From NCBI GenBank assembly GCA_027854065.1, contig JAQGEF010000035.1, positions 1 through 36,516 of the forward strand: a DNA stretch of 36,516 bases, in the 5' to 3' direction. Shown one piece after another: positions 7,936 to 16,530 of the stretch (the first letter of the stretch is position 1; each line of letters starts with the position of its first letter). The stretch is from Polluticaenibacter yanchengensis. GTDB lineage: Bacteria > Bacteroidota > Bacteroidia > Chitinophagales > Chitinophagaceae. A program made the position numbers and the translations under genes. The notes below the pieces were generated by a model. It had not been told where the DNA came from, did no database searches, and saw nothing but the letters and a program-made list of their open reading frames with translations.

Positions 7936-10815
7936 ATGGCAAAAAGTACTTCTAAAAAGAAGCCGGCTACCCGGTTGGGCTCTGATAAAGAAATTTTTAT
8001 AAAAGGCGCGAAAACGCATAATTTAAAAAACATTGACGTTAGCATTCCCAAAAGTAAGCTGGTAGTGGTAACGGGCGTTAGTGGCAGCGGAAAATCCAGC
8101 TTAACCATTGACACGTTATTTGCAGAGGGACAACGCCGCTATGCGGAAAGCCTGAATGCTTATGTGCGCCAGTTTATGCAGCGGATGGATAAACCGGATG
8201 TGGATTATATAAAAGGATTATCGCCGGCTATTGCCATTGAGCAAAAAGTAATTACGAGGACTTCCCGCAGTACGGTGGGCAGTATGACGGAAATGAACGA
8301 TTTTTTGCGTTTGTTGTATGCACGCGTGGGTAAAACAATATCGCCGGTAAGTGGTAAGGAAGTAAAGAAGCATGATGTGGGCGATGTGGTAAAGGGTATC
8401 CGGGAATTAGCGGCGGGAAGTAAAGTGCTGCTGCTGGTGACTTTTAAAACGCATGCCAACAGGAATCATGAAGAAGAACTGAATATATTGCTGCAAAAGG
8501 GTTTCAGCCGTGTAGCAGTAATAGATGCGAAATCGAAAGCGGCAACCATGTACCATATTGAGGATTTACTGGAGAACCCGGCTTCGGTAGAATCTATATT
8601 AAGCACCAATAAAAAACAGCAGGCTTACGTGGTTATTGACCGCCTGGTGGTAAAGGATTTTGAAGAGGAAGATATTCACAGGATCAGTGATTCTGTTGAT
8701 GCTGCTTTTTTTGAAGGAGAGGGTGAGTGCTATGTTCAGAGCGATAATGGCGAAATGGTTTTGTTTAGCAATAAATTTGAACTGGACGGACTCACGTTTG
8801 AGGAACCGGTGCCGAACCTGTTTTCTTTTAATAATCCCTATGGTGCGTGTCCTACCTGTGAAGGGTTTGGTACCGTTTTGGGCATTGATGACGATCTTGT
8901 TTTTCCTGATAAAAGTCTTAGTGTTTATGAAGGTGCTATAGCACCGTGGCGGGGCGATAAAAGCCGTGTATGGCTGAACGCATTAATAAAAGCTTCCGTA
9001 AAGTTTGATTTTCCTATTCATACGCCTGTAAATCAGTTGACGAAAGAGCAATACAAACTGCTTTGGAAGGGAAATAACTATTTTGACGGGATAGATGCAT
9101 TTTTTGCGGAAGTGGCTTCTAACCAATATAAAATTCAGTTCAGAATTTTGCTGAGCCGCTTCAGGGGCCGTGCGATCTGCCCGGAATGTGAGGGCTATAA
9201 ATTAAGAAAAGAGGCGCTTTGTGTAAAACTGTATTCCAGGTTCAATAAGAAAGATAAAATGCAGGCTTTCCATATTGGTGAAGTAAATGATCTGCCGATA
9301 AAGGACCTTAGTAACTGGTTGGAACACCTGGATTTAAATGAATTTGAAGCAGAAGTGGCCAAGCGGATATTAACAGAACTGGATATTCGTGTAAAAACGA
9401 TGCTGGATGTGGGCTTAGGTTATCTTACGCTGAGCAGGCAGGCGAACACTTTAAGTGGGGGTGAGAGCCAAAGGATCCAGCTGACGCGTTCACTGGGAAG
9501 TAACCTGACCAATTCTCTTTATATTTTGGACGAACCGTCTATTGGATTGCACTCGCGTGACACCGAAAAATTAATAGGGGTATTAAAAAACCTGCGTGAC
9601 CTTGATAATACGGTAGTGGTGGTAGAGCATGATGAGATGATAATGGAGCATGCGGACTATATTATTGATATGGGGCCGCTGGCCAGTTATTTAGGTGGTG
9701 AAGTGGTGGCAGCGGGCGATTATAAAACTTTAATTAAGAATGATAAGAGTTTAACCGGCCAGTATTTAAGCGGTAAAATGAGCATAGAACCTCCCGCTAA
9801 GTTAAGAAAGTGGCGCAAAAGCATTACTGTAAAAGGGGCAAAGCAAAACAATCTTAAAAATATTGATGTCGAGTTTCCTTTAGAGTGTTTAACGGTAGTG
9901 ACCGGCGTAAGCGGTAGCGGTAAAACCACATTGGTTAAGCAAATTCTGTATCCTGCATTGATGCGCTTAAAGGGTGAGGGGAGTGAAAAAGTGGGTTTAC
10001 ACAGTGCCATAGAGGGTGATATAAAAGCGATCACACAAATAGAGATTGTGGACCAGAACCCGATTGGTAAATCTAGCAGAAGTAACCCGGTTACTTATGT
10101 AAAGGCTTATGACGCTATCCGGGATTTATACTCTAAACAGCAATTGAGTAAAGTGAGGGGCTACCTGCCGAAGCATTTTAGCTATAATGTGGATGGCGGC
10201 CGTTGCGACGCTTGTAAGGGGGAAGGTGTACAGGTGGTGGAAATGCAGTTCCTGGCGGATGTGCATCTGACCTGCGAGGTGTGTAAGGGCAAGCGTTTTA
10301 AAGAGGAAGTGCTGGAAATAACAATTGGTGATAAAAGTATTGCTGATATCCTGGAACTGAGTGTGGACGAATCGCTGGAATTTTTTAAGTCTATCGGTAA
10401 AAACGGGGAGCCGATTGTAAAAGCGATCAAGCCGTTGAGTGATGTTGGTTTAGGTTATGTTAAGCTGGGCCAGAGCAGTGATACTTTAAGCGGGGGCGAA
10501 GCGCAACGGATTAAATTGGCGAGCTTCCTGGGTAAGGGTAAAGCGGCGGGGCATGTATTGTTTATATTTGATGAACCAACAACCGGCCTGCATTTTCATG
10601 ATATTAAAAAACTATTGCAGTCTTTTAACGCATTGATTGACCAGGGGCACTCTGTACTGATCATTGAACACAATATTGATGTGATAAAATCTGCGGACTG
10701 GGTAATCGACCTGGGCCCTGAAGCGGGTGACGGGGGAGGCGAATTGGTTTTTGCCGGTACTCCGGCGGATTTAAAATCCAATAAAATGAGCCTTACTGCA
10801 ACCTATTTAAAATAA
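7936..10815 (+). CDS. uvrA: Excinuclease ABC subunit A
   Basis: UvrA, the damage-sensing ABC-type ATPase of nucleotide excision repair, 959 residues. It shows tandem ATPase modules: Walker A GVSGSGKS at 47-54 and GVSGSGKT in the second half, with signatures LSGGESQRIQL and LSGGEAQRIKL, and Walker B segments LYILDEPSIGL and LFIFDEPTTGL. The C-terminal zinc module is complete (CDAC at 757-760 and CEVC). In the first zinc module only CPTC (305-308) is visible; the preceding CxxC pair is missing, with FSNKFELDG in its place. The start at 7936 (MAKSTSKKK) is chosen over an in-frame ATG at 7873 because homologues start here. The gene is monocistronic or cotranscribed with a small downstream gene. 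Confidence 0.96.
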   Translation: MAKSTSKKKPATRLGSDKEIFIKGAKTHNLKNIDVSIPKSKLVVVTGVSGSGKSSLTIDTLFAEGQRRYAESLNAYVRQFMQRMDKPDVDYIKGLSPAIAIEQKVITRTSRSTVGSMTEMNDFLRLLYARVGKTISPVSGKEVKKHDVGDVVKGIRELAAGSKVLLLVTFKTHANRNHEEELNILLQKGFSRVAVIDAKSKAATMYHIEDLLENPASVESILSTNKKQQAYVVIDRLVVKDFEEEDIHRISDSVDAAFFEGEGECYVQSDNGEMVLFSNKFELDGLTFEEPVPNLFSFNNPYGACPTCEGFGTVLGIDDDLVFPDKSLSVYEGAIAPWRGDKSRVWLNALIKASVKFDFPIHTPVNQLTKEQYKLLWKGNNYFDGIDAFFAEVASNQYKIQFRILLSRFRGRAICPECEGYKLRKEALCVKLYSRFNKKDKMQAFHIGEVNDLPIKDLSNWLEHLDLNEFEAEVAKRILTELDIRVKTMLDVGLGYLTLSRQANTLSGGESQRIQLTRSLGSNLTNSLYILDEPSIGLHSRDTEKLIGVLKNLRDLDNTVVVVEHDEMIMEHADYIIDMGPLASYLGGEVVAAGDYKTLIKNDKSLTGQYLSGKMSIEPPAKLRKWRKSITVKGAKQNNLKNIDVEFPLECLTVVTGVSGSGKTTLVKQILYPALMRLKGEGSEKVGLHSAIEGDIKAITQIEIVDQNPIGKSSRSNPVTYVKAYDAIRDLYSKQQLSKVRGYLPKHFSYNVDGGRCDACKGEGVQVVEMQFLADVHLTCEVCKGKRFKEEVLEITIGDKSIADILELSVDESLEFFKSIGKNGEPIVKAIKPLSDVGLGYVKLGQSSDTLSGGEAQRIKLASFLGKGKAAGHVLFIFDEPTTGLHFHDIKKLLQSFNALIDQGHSVLIIEHNIDVIKSADWVIDLGPEAGDGGGELVFAGTPADLKSNKMSLTATYLK

Positions 10816-10856
10816 AGATTGTCTAATTACGTTATTCATTGTAAGTTGAATAATGT

Positions 10857-10864
10857 TATATTTG
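10857..10864 (+). promoter_or_regulatory. Predicted -7 promoter element
   Basis: TATATTTG matches TAnnTTTG exactly, 48 bases before the small membrane protein ATG at 10913. It suggests transcription independent of uvrA. Confidence 0.45.
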
Positions 10865-10912
10865 AAAATTGTTTATGAGTGTCGTTGAAAATTAAAAGAT
10901 CATAATTGCCTG

Positions 10913-11269
10913 ATGTTGTTAGAAAAGTTGATGATGTATTTGCCTGCAATTTTATTTTGCCTCGTTTGCCTGATCGGATTCAAAATTTACTTTAATCGCA
11001 GGATTAATAATAAATATGTGCCGATGAACGAGGTAAATGCGTTGCAGGAGTCTTTAGATAATTTACAAACACAATATGGCAACCTGGTGGAGAAGATTCT
11101 TCAGAAAGATGAACAGATTGCTGTATTGAAAGCGACATTAGAAGCCAATAAGGACCCGGAAGACGAAGACATTTTTGTAAAGTACAAACAGTTAAAACAG
11201 GAAAACGAATTATTAAAGTCAGAATTAGAATCTGCAACCGGTTCTGCTAAGATTGTAAAAATCAGGTAG
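10913..11269 (+). CDS. Small single-pass membrane protein with coiled coil
   Basis: A 118-residue protein with an N-terminal membrane helix (about residues 8-25, LPAILFCLVCLIGFKIYF) followed by RRINNK, suggesting a cytoplasmic remainder. Heptad-like coiled-coil segments span residues 40-75 and 88-110 (LKQENELLKSELES). I recognise no family or motif. It lies 97 bases after uvrA with its own likely promoter and is followed by a strong bidirectional terminator. The function is unknown. The membrane anchor plus coiled coil suggests a scaffold or interaction role, but nothing in the sequence proves this. Confidence 0.75.
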   Translation: MLLEKLMMYLPAILFCLVCLIGFKIYFNRRINNKYVPMNEVNALQESLDNLQTQYGNLVEKILQKDEQIAVLKATLEANKDPEDEDIFVKYKQLKQENELLKSELESATGSAKIVKIR

Positions 11270-11323
11270 CACGGTATTTATAATATAGATTAAAGGAGAT
11301 TTTATTCCTTTATAGGCATTGAC

Positions 11324-11364
11324 AAAAAATGAACTAAGACAGCGTCTTAGTTCATTTTTTTTTT
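11324..11364. terminator. Strong bidirectional terminator
   Basis: The arm AAAAAATGAACTAAGAC (11324-11340) pairs with GTCTTAGTTCATTTTTT (11344-11360) around a 3-base loop. T tracts result on both strands. It serves the plus-strand gene ending at 11269 and possibly the minus-strand gene ending at 11487. Confidence 0.88.
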
Positions 11365-11431
11365 GCTTTTCTTGAATTAAGAAATTTATTCGTTCAAATT
11401 ATATAAGCTTTCTGCGCGGATACTTATGTAA

Positions 11432-11465
11432 TTTCAATAAAGTATTCAATAATACTTTATTGAAA
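11432..11465. repeat. Perfect 15-bp inverted repeat with 4-base loop
   Basis: TTTCAATAAAGTATT and AATACTTTATTGAAA are perfect complements around CAAT, 22 bases after the stop of the DUF420 gene. No T tract follows on either strand. It is either an AT-rich terminator or a transcript-stabilising hairpin. Confidence 0.65.
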
Positions 11466-11486
11466 CCCCTCAAAATTAAATTGGTG

Positions 11487-12041
11487 TTATCCTGCATAGA
11501 CCCCGTAATAAGGGCTGATCATTACATAAACAATAACACCGGTTATTGCTACATAAAACCAGATAGGCCAGGTGATTTTTGCCAGTTTCCTGTGCTTTTC
11601 CCATTCGCCGGTTAATCCCCTGTATGCCGTAAACAAAATAAAAGGAAGGATAATGCCTGCCAGTGGAATGTGCGTCAGTAGTATAATGAAGTAAATGGTC
11701 CTGGAAACGCCTTCGCCACCATAGGATGTACTACCTGTAAACAGGTGATGACAGATATAGCTTACGAGAAATAATACTGAAAGGACCATTGCCACTAACA
11801 TAATATTCTTATGCAGTATAAATTTTTTCGCTTTTACAGCAAACAAGGCTGCCACTAACAATACGGATACGATACCGTTTATTATGGCATTTGCCAGTGC
11901 AAACAAGTGCAGGTCAAATCCCAGATCTACTTTTATTTCTACTTTAGCTAATACCGTAACGGCGACAAATACAATAATAGAGACCAAAAAGATAAGTATT
12001 TTGGCTTTTTTGTCATTCTTTTGAATAGATGCTTGAATCAT
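11487..12041 (-). CDS. DUF420 membrane protein (CtaM/YozB-like)
   Basis: A 184-residue integral membrane protein of the DUF420 family, whose member CtaM is needed for maturation of haem-copper cytochrome oxidase in Firmicutes. About five membrane helices are visible (near 17-35, 46-68, 80-98, 116-137 and 162-180). Conserved family features include FALANAIINGI, LHKNIMLVAMVLS, SYICHHLFTG and HIPLAGIILP, with histidines that could bind haem or copper. It starts nine bases after the SCO1/SenC gene stop, so the two are probably one operon for oxidase assembly. The oxidase structural genes are not in this window. Confidence 0.88.
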   Translation of the reverse strand: MIQASIQKNDKKAKILIFLVSIIVFVAVTVLAKVEIKVDLGFDLHLFALANAIINGIVSVLLVAALFAVKAKKFILHKNIMLVAMVLSVLFLVSYICHHLFTGSTSYGGEGVSRTIYFIILLTHIPLAGIILPFILFTAYRGLTGEWEKHRKLAKITWPIWFYVAITGVIVYVMISPYYGVYAG

Positions 12042-12050
12042 ATTTATTAA

Positions 12051-12863
12051 TTATTCCGGAAGTTTCGTTCCTTTTCTTTTTAGTACAAACCCGAATATGA
12101 ATATTACAATAGGGATTAGGATTAATGTTGGAATAAGTGGGATGTACTGTCTGAAAAATGAAGGTTTATTCCTGTCTCTTTCCAGAAATAATTTCCCGAT
12201 GTCTTCTGCCAGAGTGCCCATTTGCGCACTGTCCAGTCCGTTATAAAAGCCTCTTACGATCCTGTCCCTGTCTACAAGGATTACTTTTTCGGAGTGGATA
12301 AAGTTGGAATCAACATCTTTACCATCCTGTGCGCCAAGTTTAAAATCGTTCAGTAGTAAATCGTATATTTCTTTTTTCTGACCGGTTAATAGGTCCCAGT
12401 TATCATTGTTGACATAAAACCTGTCAGCCCATTTTTTAAGTGCTTCTACACTGTCTCTTTCCGGGTCTACGCTTAAGGATAAAAATTGAACGATGGAAGT
12501 ATCACCATACTGTTTTCTCTTGGGATTTTCAAAAGATGCCTGTACTGTTCGTACATTCCTGGTTAATGCCGGGCAAATATTGGGGCAGCGGGTAAAAAAT
12601 GTATTGACTACCAGTATTTTTCCTTTGTAATTTTCCGGTGATACTTTTCTGCCAAGCTGGTTGGTCAGTACAAAGTCGGGAATTTTGTGCCATGCGGTAT
12701 CATATACTGTTTTACCATCAACCACACGCGTGCTGGTACTGTCTGCAAAAAACTTTTTAGGCATATTTACAGCTCCTTCACCGGTCATTTTTACAAAAAA
12801 ATAGCAAATTACAGGAATAAACAATGCAATGGTGAGCCCCAATGCTGCCGATTTCTTCATCAT
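12051..12863 (-). CDS. SCO1/SenC family copper chaperone
   Basis: Thioredoxin-fold protein of the SCO1/SenC/PrrC family that delivers copper to the CuA site of cytochrome c oxidase, 270 residues. The copper-binding CxxxC is present as Cys93 and Cys97 in FTRCPNICP, and the distal histidine is in NFIHSEKVILVDRD. An N-terminal membrane anchor spans about residues 5-24. There is also a C-terminal membrane helix (IPTLILIPIVIFIFGFVL) beyond the usual fold, so the domain is probably held in the periplasm at both ends. A promoter element on the minus strand (12868-12875) is so close to the two consecutive ATGs that the transcript may be leaderless. The DUF420 gene follows after nine bases. Confidence 0.93.
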   Translation of the reverse strand: MMKKSAALGLTIALFIPVICYFFVKMTGEGAVNMPKKFFADSTSTRVVDGKTVYDTAWHKIPDFVLTNQLGRKVSPENYKGKILVVNTFFTRCPNICPALTRNVRTVQASFENPKRKQYGDTSIVQFLSLSVDPERDSVEALKKWADRFYVNNDNWDLLTGQKKEIYDLLLNDFKLGAQDGKDVDSNFIHSEKVILVDRDRIVRGFYNGLDSAQMGTLAEDIGKLFLERDRNKPSFFRQYIPLIPTLILIPIVIFIFGFVLKRKGTKLPE

Positions 12864-12867
12864 GCTG

Positions 12868-12875
12868 CAAAAGTA
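12868..12875 (-). promoter_or_regulatory. Predicted -7 promoter element of the SCO1/DUF420 operon
   Basis: TACTTTTG on the minus strand matches TAnnTTTG exactly, only four bases before the first ATG at 12863. This implies a leader of zero to a few bases. Confidence 0.5.
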
Positions 12876-12987
12876 CCCCCCTATTTTGAATGCTCAAGTA
12901 AAAAATGTTAATAAGCTTTAAAACTTTGTTGTGAAAGAAATAACAAATAAAAATTACCCTGCTTGATTGTTTGATAAAACATAGTCA

Positions 12988-12995
12988 TATCTTTG
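12988..12995 (+). promoter_or_regulatory. Predicted promoter of the RRM protein gene
   Basis: TATCTTTG matches TAnnTTTG exactly, with a TTG at 12967-12969, 18 bases upstream, as a -33 candidate. It would give a leader of about 125 bases, unusually long for this window. Confidence 0.55.
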
Positions 12996-13125
12996 CCTTG
13001 TTAACTTGAGTTTAGTTAGGTATAGTAAAGGATAATCGTCAAAGTGGTATTTCTTCTTTTGTAATCTGTCTTTTTCTCTTATTGTCTTTTCTCAGTATTT
13101 TTTATTGTTTTAAATATTATATGTA

Positions 13126-13455
13126 ATGAACATATATGTATCAAACTTGAGCTTCGCTATTCAAGACGAAGATTTAAGAGATTTCTTTGCAGATTACGGA
13201 GAAGTTAGTTCTGCAAAAATTATTTTAGATAAAGCTACAAACCGTAGCCGTGGTTTTGGTTTCGTAGAAATGGCTGATGATGCAGCTGCTGCTAAAGCTA
13301 TTGAAGCTTTAAACGGTGCTTTGGCTGATGGCCGTACTATGAAAGTTTCTGAAGCTAAACCTCGTGAAGAGCGTCCAGCTCGTCAAGGTGGTGGTTTCAA
13401 CAGAAACGGTGGTGGACAACGTCGTTCTTATAACGAGTCTAACAGCCGTTGGTAA
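13126..13455 (+). CDS. RRM-domain RNA-binding protein
   Basis: A 109-residue RNA-binding protein with one RNA recognition motif. RNP2 is IYVSNL (residues 3-8) and RNP1 is RGFGFVEM (about 43-50). A short Arg/Gly-rich tail follows (RQGGGFNRNGGGQRR). Small RRM proteins of this type are widespread in Bacteroidota, which lack Hfq in many lineages, and some act as global RNA regulators. Codon use is unlike its neighbours, with many GCT and CGT codons, suggesting high expression. A short inverted repeat, ATATGT (13119-13124) and ACATAT (13130-13135), flanks the ATG. The long leader could allow autoregulation, which is inference. It has its own terminator. Confidence 0.93.
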   Translation: MNIYVSNLSFAIQDEDLRDFFADYGEVSSAKIILDKATNRSRGFGFVEMADDAAAAKAIEALNGALADGRTMKVSEAKPREERPARQGGGFNRNGGGQRRSYNESNSRW

Positions 13456-13485
13456 TTTTATATTAGTATAAATTTATTCCATCAT

Positions 13486-13522
13486 AAAAGCAATCAGTTT
13501 CCAAACTGGTTGCTTTTTCTTT
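13486..13522 (+). terminator. Terminator of the RRM protein gene
   Basis: AAAAGCAATCAGTTT (13486-13500) pairs with AAACTGGTTGCTTTT (13503-13517) with one wobble pair, followed by TCTTTTTC. Confidence 0.85.
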
Positions 13523-13655
13523 TTCTATACCTGGCCATTTGTTCCGCTATCATGCTCTTGAAGATTATGTTACCAGGCTCACTTTTTACTGTACCATCCT
13601 TTTTGCCATTTTTATGTTTTCAATATAAAGCGTCTGTTGTTAGTAAGCAGTCATT

Positions 13656-13694
13656 AAAAATGCCCCGTTACGGGTGAATTGCCAGTAACAGGGC
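13656..13694 (-). terminator. Terminator of the MbnP/MbnH operon
   Basis: On the minus strand GCCCtGTTAC pairs with GTAACgGGGC and is followed by ATTTTTA. It lies 26 bases after the stop of the last gene in the operon. Confidence 0.78.
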
Positions 13695-13719
13695 GGTTAA
13701 TAAAATTATATGGAAAAAC

Positions 13720-14655
13720 TTATAACGCCACTGAAAAATGCAGCATGAATCGGTCTTTACTTTTTACGATACCGTTACCAAGGTTTTGTGACAGTGGTGT
13801 TTGAAAGTTAGCACCGACGGCGTATTTGCTGAAAGCTGTTTCAACCCCAATCGTTCCCAGGAAAGCATATCCTCCGGATGCGAATACTTTAAGTGTTTCA
13901 TCGAGGTCTTTTTGTGATTTTTCATACTGCGTCCCGATGTTCGGAGCAATCATTAAATCTTTCTTCGTACGGAATTTATAATACAACTGGCTATTTACAT
14001 TTAGTTTATTGCCATACTGATAATTGTATCTGTTGGCAGTATTTATTTTGTAATTGCCGTTTAAATTAATACCGATATCCTGCAACCGGATATCATACAT
14101 GGCGTTCAGGTTAAAATCGTAGCTGCCGGTACCTAACTGAAATAAGTTCGCACTTTGATTGGTTGCGCTTTTATCTGCAGCAATGTATTTTCCTGTCGCC
14201 AGTTTGGTGCCTCCTCCAATCCAAAGACTTTGTACGAGTAATTTGCTTTTACCGTTTTTACCGACGATGGTTTTACGATGGTTTACCAGCTGGTAGAATC
14301 CCAGAATGCTGATGTCGCCAATGCCGTTTTTATTTTCCTTTATTGCGAGGTTCTCTTTGCTGTTGAAGCTGTATGGCACACTTGCCATCAGCCGGATATT
14401 TCCGGTAATATTCCAGCCTCCCCAGGCTTCAATGATATTATACTGTTCATTTGTTGTAAGCGGTGTATTTACACCGCCTACTCCCAAATGGGTTCTCATA
14501 CTGTTGTTCCGGTAGCGTATGCCTGCAATATGTTTTTGAAACTCCGGTAAAATGCCAATGTAATTATTACCGGGGCCACAGCCGCAGATATCACAACTGA
14601 GGGCGGGTATTTGAATGGCAATTATAAGGACTGTTAACAATAATATTCGTTTCAT
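13720..14655 (-). CDS. Outer-membrane beta-barrel protein with CDICGCG N-terminus
   Basis: A 311-residue secreted protein with alternating strand pattern and a terminal aromatic/hydrophobic strand (RFMLHFSVAL), consistent with an outer-membrane beta barrel of the type often annotated as a transporter. After the signal peptide (residues 1-20) the mature N-terminus reads CDICGCGPGNNYIG, with Cys21, Cys24 and Cys26 as a plausible soft-metal site. It ends an operon with two MbnP/MbnH-like pairs (gap 26 bases to the di-heme gene). I infer a role in moving or presenting copper at the outer membrane. The barrel class is an assignment by pattern, and the metal is unproven. Confidence 0.75.
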   Translation of the reverse strand: MKRILLLTVLIIAIQIPALSCDICGCGPGNNYIGILPEFQKHIAGIRYRNNSMRTHLGVGGVNTPLTTNEQYNIIEAWGGWNITGNIRLMASVPYSFNSKENLAIKENKNGIGDISILGFYQLVNHRKTIVGKNGKSKLLVQSLWIGGGTKLATGKYIAADKSATNQSANLFQLGTGSYDFNLNAMYDIRLQDIGINLNGNYKINTANRYNYQYGNKLNVNSQLYYKFRTKKDLMIAPNIGTQYEKSQKDLDETLKVFASGGYAFLGTIGVETAFSKYAVGANFQTPLSQNLGNGIVKSKDRFMLHFSVAL

Positions 14656-14681
14656 TATTTAGTTGTTTTGCAGAACTATTC

Positions 14682-15707
14682 TCACTGTTCGGATAATAGT
14701 TTATCTGAAATAAAGTTTTTATCATTTAGTGTATTTAAAAATGCCAGGATTTGTTGCTGTTCCTGTGCAGTCATCGGAATACCTCCATTAATCAAAACCG
14801 GGTCTAAATTTGGTGTGTGCTGAACGGTACTGTTGTAATGTGCTAATACGGCATCAAGACGATAGTATCTCCCATCGTGCATGTATGGTGCCGTGTAGGC
14901 GAGATTGCGTAAGCTGGGCACTTTAAATTTATACCGGTCGGTTTCATTCAATGTCGCTTCATATCTGCCGGGATCGTCGTTTAATCCGGTTCCGATACCA
15001 TTATTACGGAAACTATTGTCTGTAAACAATGGTTCCGCATGGCAACTACCACATTTTTGCTGTACCAGTTTATAACCAGCTGCTTCTTCATCCGTAAATT
15101 GTGTATTGCCAAGTTTTTGTATCACGCTATCGTATTTGCTATTGCTGCTAATGCACATAAGCATGAACTGGGAGAGTGATTTCATAAATGTAGCCGTTGT
15201 AATTGTTTCACTGCCGTAGGCTTTTTTAAACAATGCGGGATAATCCGGATGGTCCTGCAATTTGCTGATGACATTGGCAACGGATTCATCCATTTCCTCA
15301 TGTGCAGTAATGGGATTGATCGGTTGCAGATCCAAATCGAAAATTCCTCCATCCCACATGTAGTTGGGCATCCAGGCAAGGTTCATAATTGGCGGGCTGT
15401 TGCGCCTGCCCAGGCGATCGTCTATTCCATGACTGACATCGTGACCATGCTGTGTAAAGGCAGAAGATTGAATATGACAACTGCCACATGAAATACTATT
15501 ATCCCTGGACAAACGGGGTTCATAAAACAACCGCCTTCCCAGTTCGAAGCCGTCTTTTGTAACCGGGTTATTCGCGAATTTATATACCGGTTGCGGAAAA
15601 TGAGCCGGGTTTATAAACCCCGAAAATGGTAAATTCATATCTGCTTTGCTGCATGCAAAAATTAATACTATGAGGGCCAGCATAACAGAAACTGTTTTTC
15701 TATTCAT
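14682..15707 (-). CDS. MbnH-like di-heme c-type enzyme, copy 1 (MauG/cytochrome c peroxidase family)
   Basis: A 341-residue di-heme protein of the bacterial cytochrome c peroxidase/MauG superfamily. It is a predicted lipoprotein (signal peptide ending FAC, Cys19). Haem-binding CxxCH motifs are CGSCH at 74-78 and CGSCH at 219-223. Other family marks are GRRLFYEPRLSRD, RRNSPPIMNLAWMPN, PSLRNLAYTAPYMHDGRY and the final AFLNTLND. Its gene starts three bases after an MbnP-like gene. In methanobactin operons, MbnH oxidises a tryptophan of MbnP to kynurenine, and this pairing suggests the same type of partner modification here. A plain peroxidase role cannot be excluded from sequence alone. Confidence 0.87.
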   Translation of the reverse strand: MNRKTVSVMLALIVLIFACSKADMNLPFSGFINPAHFPQPVYKFANNPVTKDGFELGRRLFYEPRLSRDNSISCGSCHIQSSAFTQHGHDVSHGIDDRLGRRNSPPIMNLAWMPNYMWDGGIFDLDLQPINPITAHEEMDESVANVISKLQDHPDYPALFKKAYGSETITTATFMKSLSQFMLMCISSNSKYDSVIQKLGNTQFTDEEAAGYKLVQQKCGSCHAEPLFTDNSFRNNGIGTGLNDDPGRYEATLNETDRYKFKVPSLRNLAYTAPYMHDGRYYRLDAVLAHYNSTVQHTPNLDPVLINGGIPMTAQEQQQILAFLNTLNDKNFISDKLLSEQ

Positions 15708-15710
15708 AAT

Positions 15711-16517
15711 CTAGTTTTCTGTATGATCGTGTGTAAACATCTCCATAAAATTATCAGCGATACTGGTACTGAATGTGCTGAACATTACACTTGAATTAGC
15801 TGCGATGCTTATGGTATTTTTGCCGCTTAAAACTTTATCAATATCAGTAAATAAATGGATGTTTGCTTTACGGTTTTTCCTTACCTGGGCAATGCCACGG
15901 TTACGAAGATCGATGGTCAGCGTTTTGATGTTATTAATGGTAGGTGCGGAGTAGCCACCAAAGCCGCCTATATGATACCGGAATTTTCTTTGGCCGGTTG
16001 GATCTAATGGTGCGCTTTCGCTGGTTCCTTCCATTTTAAGGAAAATGTATCCCGGATTCCAGCCCCAGTACATGCCATCATCCATGCCCCCTGAAGGATC
16101 TAATACGCCGGTGCGCTTGCTAATGTCCATGGCACTTCGTAAACTATCTATTCCTAGTGTAAATACCAGTGTTGTATAGTCGCCTTCGGGTACTTTTATG
16201 GTGGCAAACCTGGTATTTCTGTTAGATCCTTTTATTAAAAAATAGCTGCTGTCCTGGTTAACAGTAAAGTAAGTACCATCTGCTTTACCAAGCTTAAAGT
16301 TGCTGACAAAGTACTGCAATAAATCTATTTTATAGCTCTCTCCAGCTGTATTAAAGTAAGTGCTGTTATTTAAAATAAGATTTTGTCCGCCTACTATATT
16401 GTCAAATTCTACAGTCATAGCAGTCAATTCATTTTCGTTATAGTCAGGTGTTTCTACTTCTTTTTTGCAGGCAATCAAGCTGCTGATAAGAGTTAAATAT
16501 ATTAATGTTTTTTTCAT
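15711..16517 (-). CDS. MbnP-like copper-binding lipoprotein, copy 1
   Basis: A 268-residue predicted lipoprotein (Cys17 in SLIACKK) of the MbnP domain family. Typical features are LTVEFDN-like opening (MTVEFDNIVGG), LLQYFVSNFKL, FTLGIDSLRS, and the conserved aromatic block GMDDGMYWGWNPGYIF with Trp151 and Trp153. It ends in a His/Asp-rich MFTHDHTEN. In characterised MbnP, one tryptophan is converted to kynurenine by MbnH and the protein binds copper. The block and terminal histidines here fit that scheme, but which tryptophan would be modified is inference. It lies between the two MbnH-like genes with gaps of 13 and 3 bases. Confidence 0.85.
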   Translation of the reverse strand: MKKTLIYLTLISSLIACKKEVETPDYNENELTAMTVEFDNIVGGQNLILNNSTYFNTAGESYKIDLLQYFVSNFKLGKADGTYFTVNQDSSYFLIKGSNRNTRFATIKVPEGDYTTLVFTLGIDSLRSAMDISKRTGVLDPSGGMDDGMYWGWNPGYIFLKMEGTSESAPLDPTGQRKFRYHIGGFGGYSAPTINNIKTLTIDLRNRGIAQVRKNRKANIHLFTDIDKVLSGKNTISIAANSSVMFSTFSTSIADNFMEMFTHDHTEN

Positions 16518-16530
16518 TGTATTTTATTTA

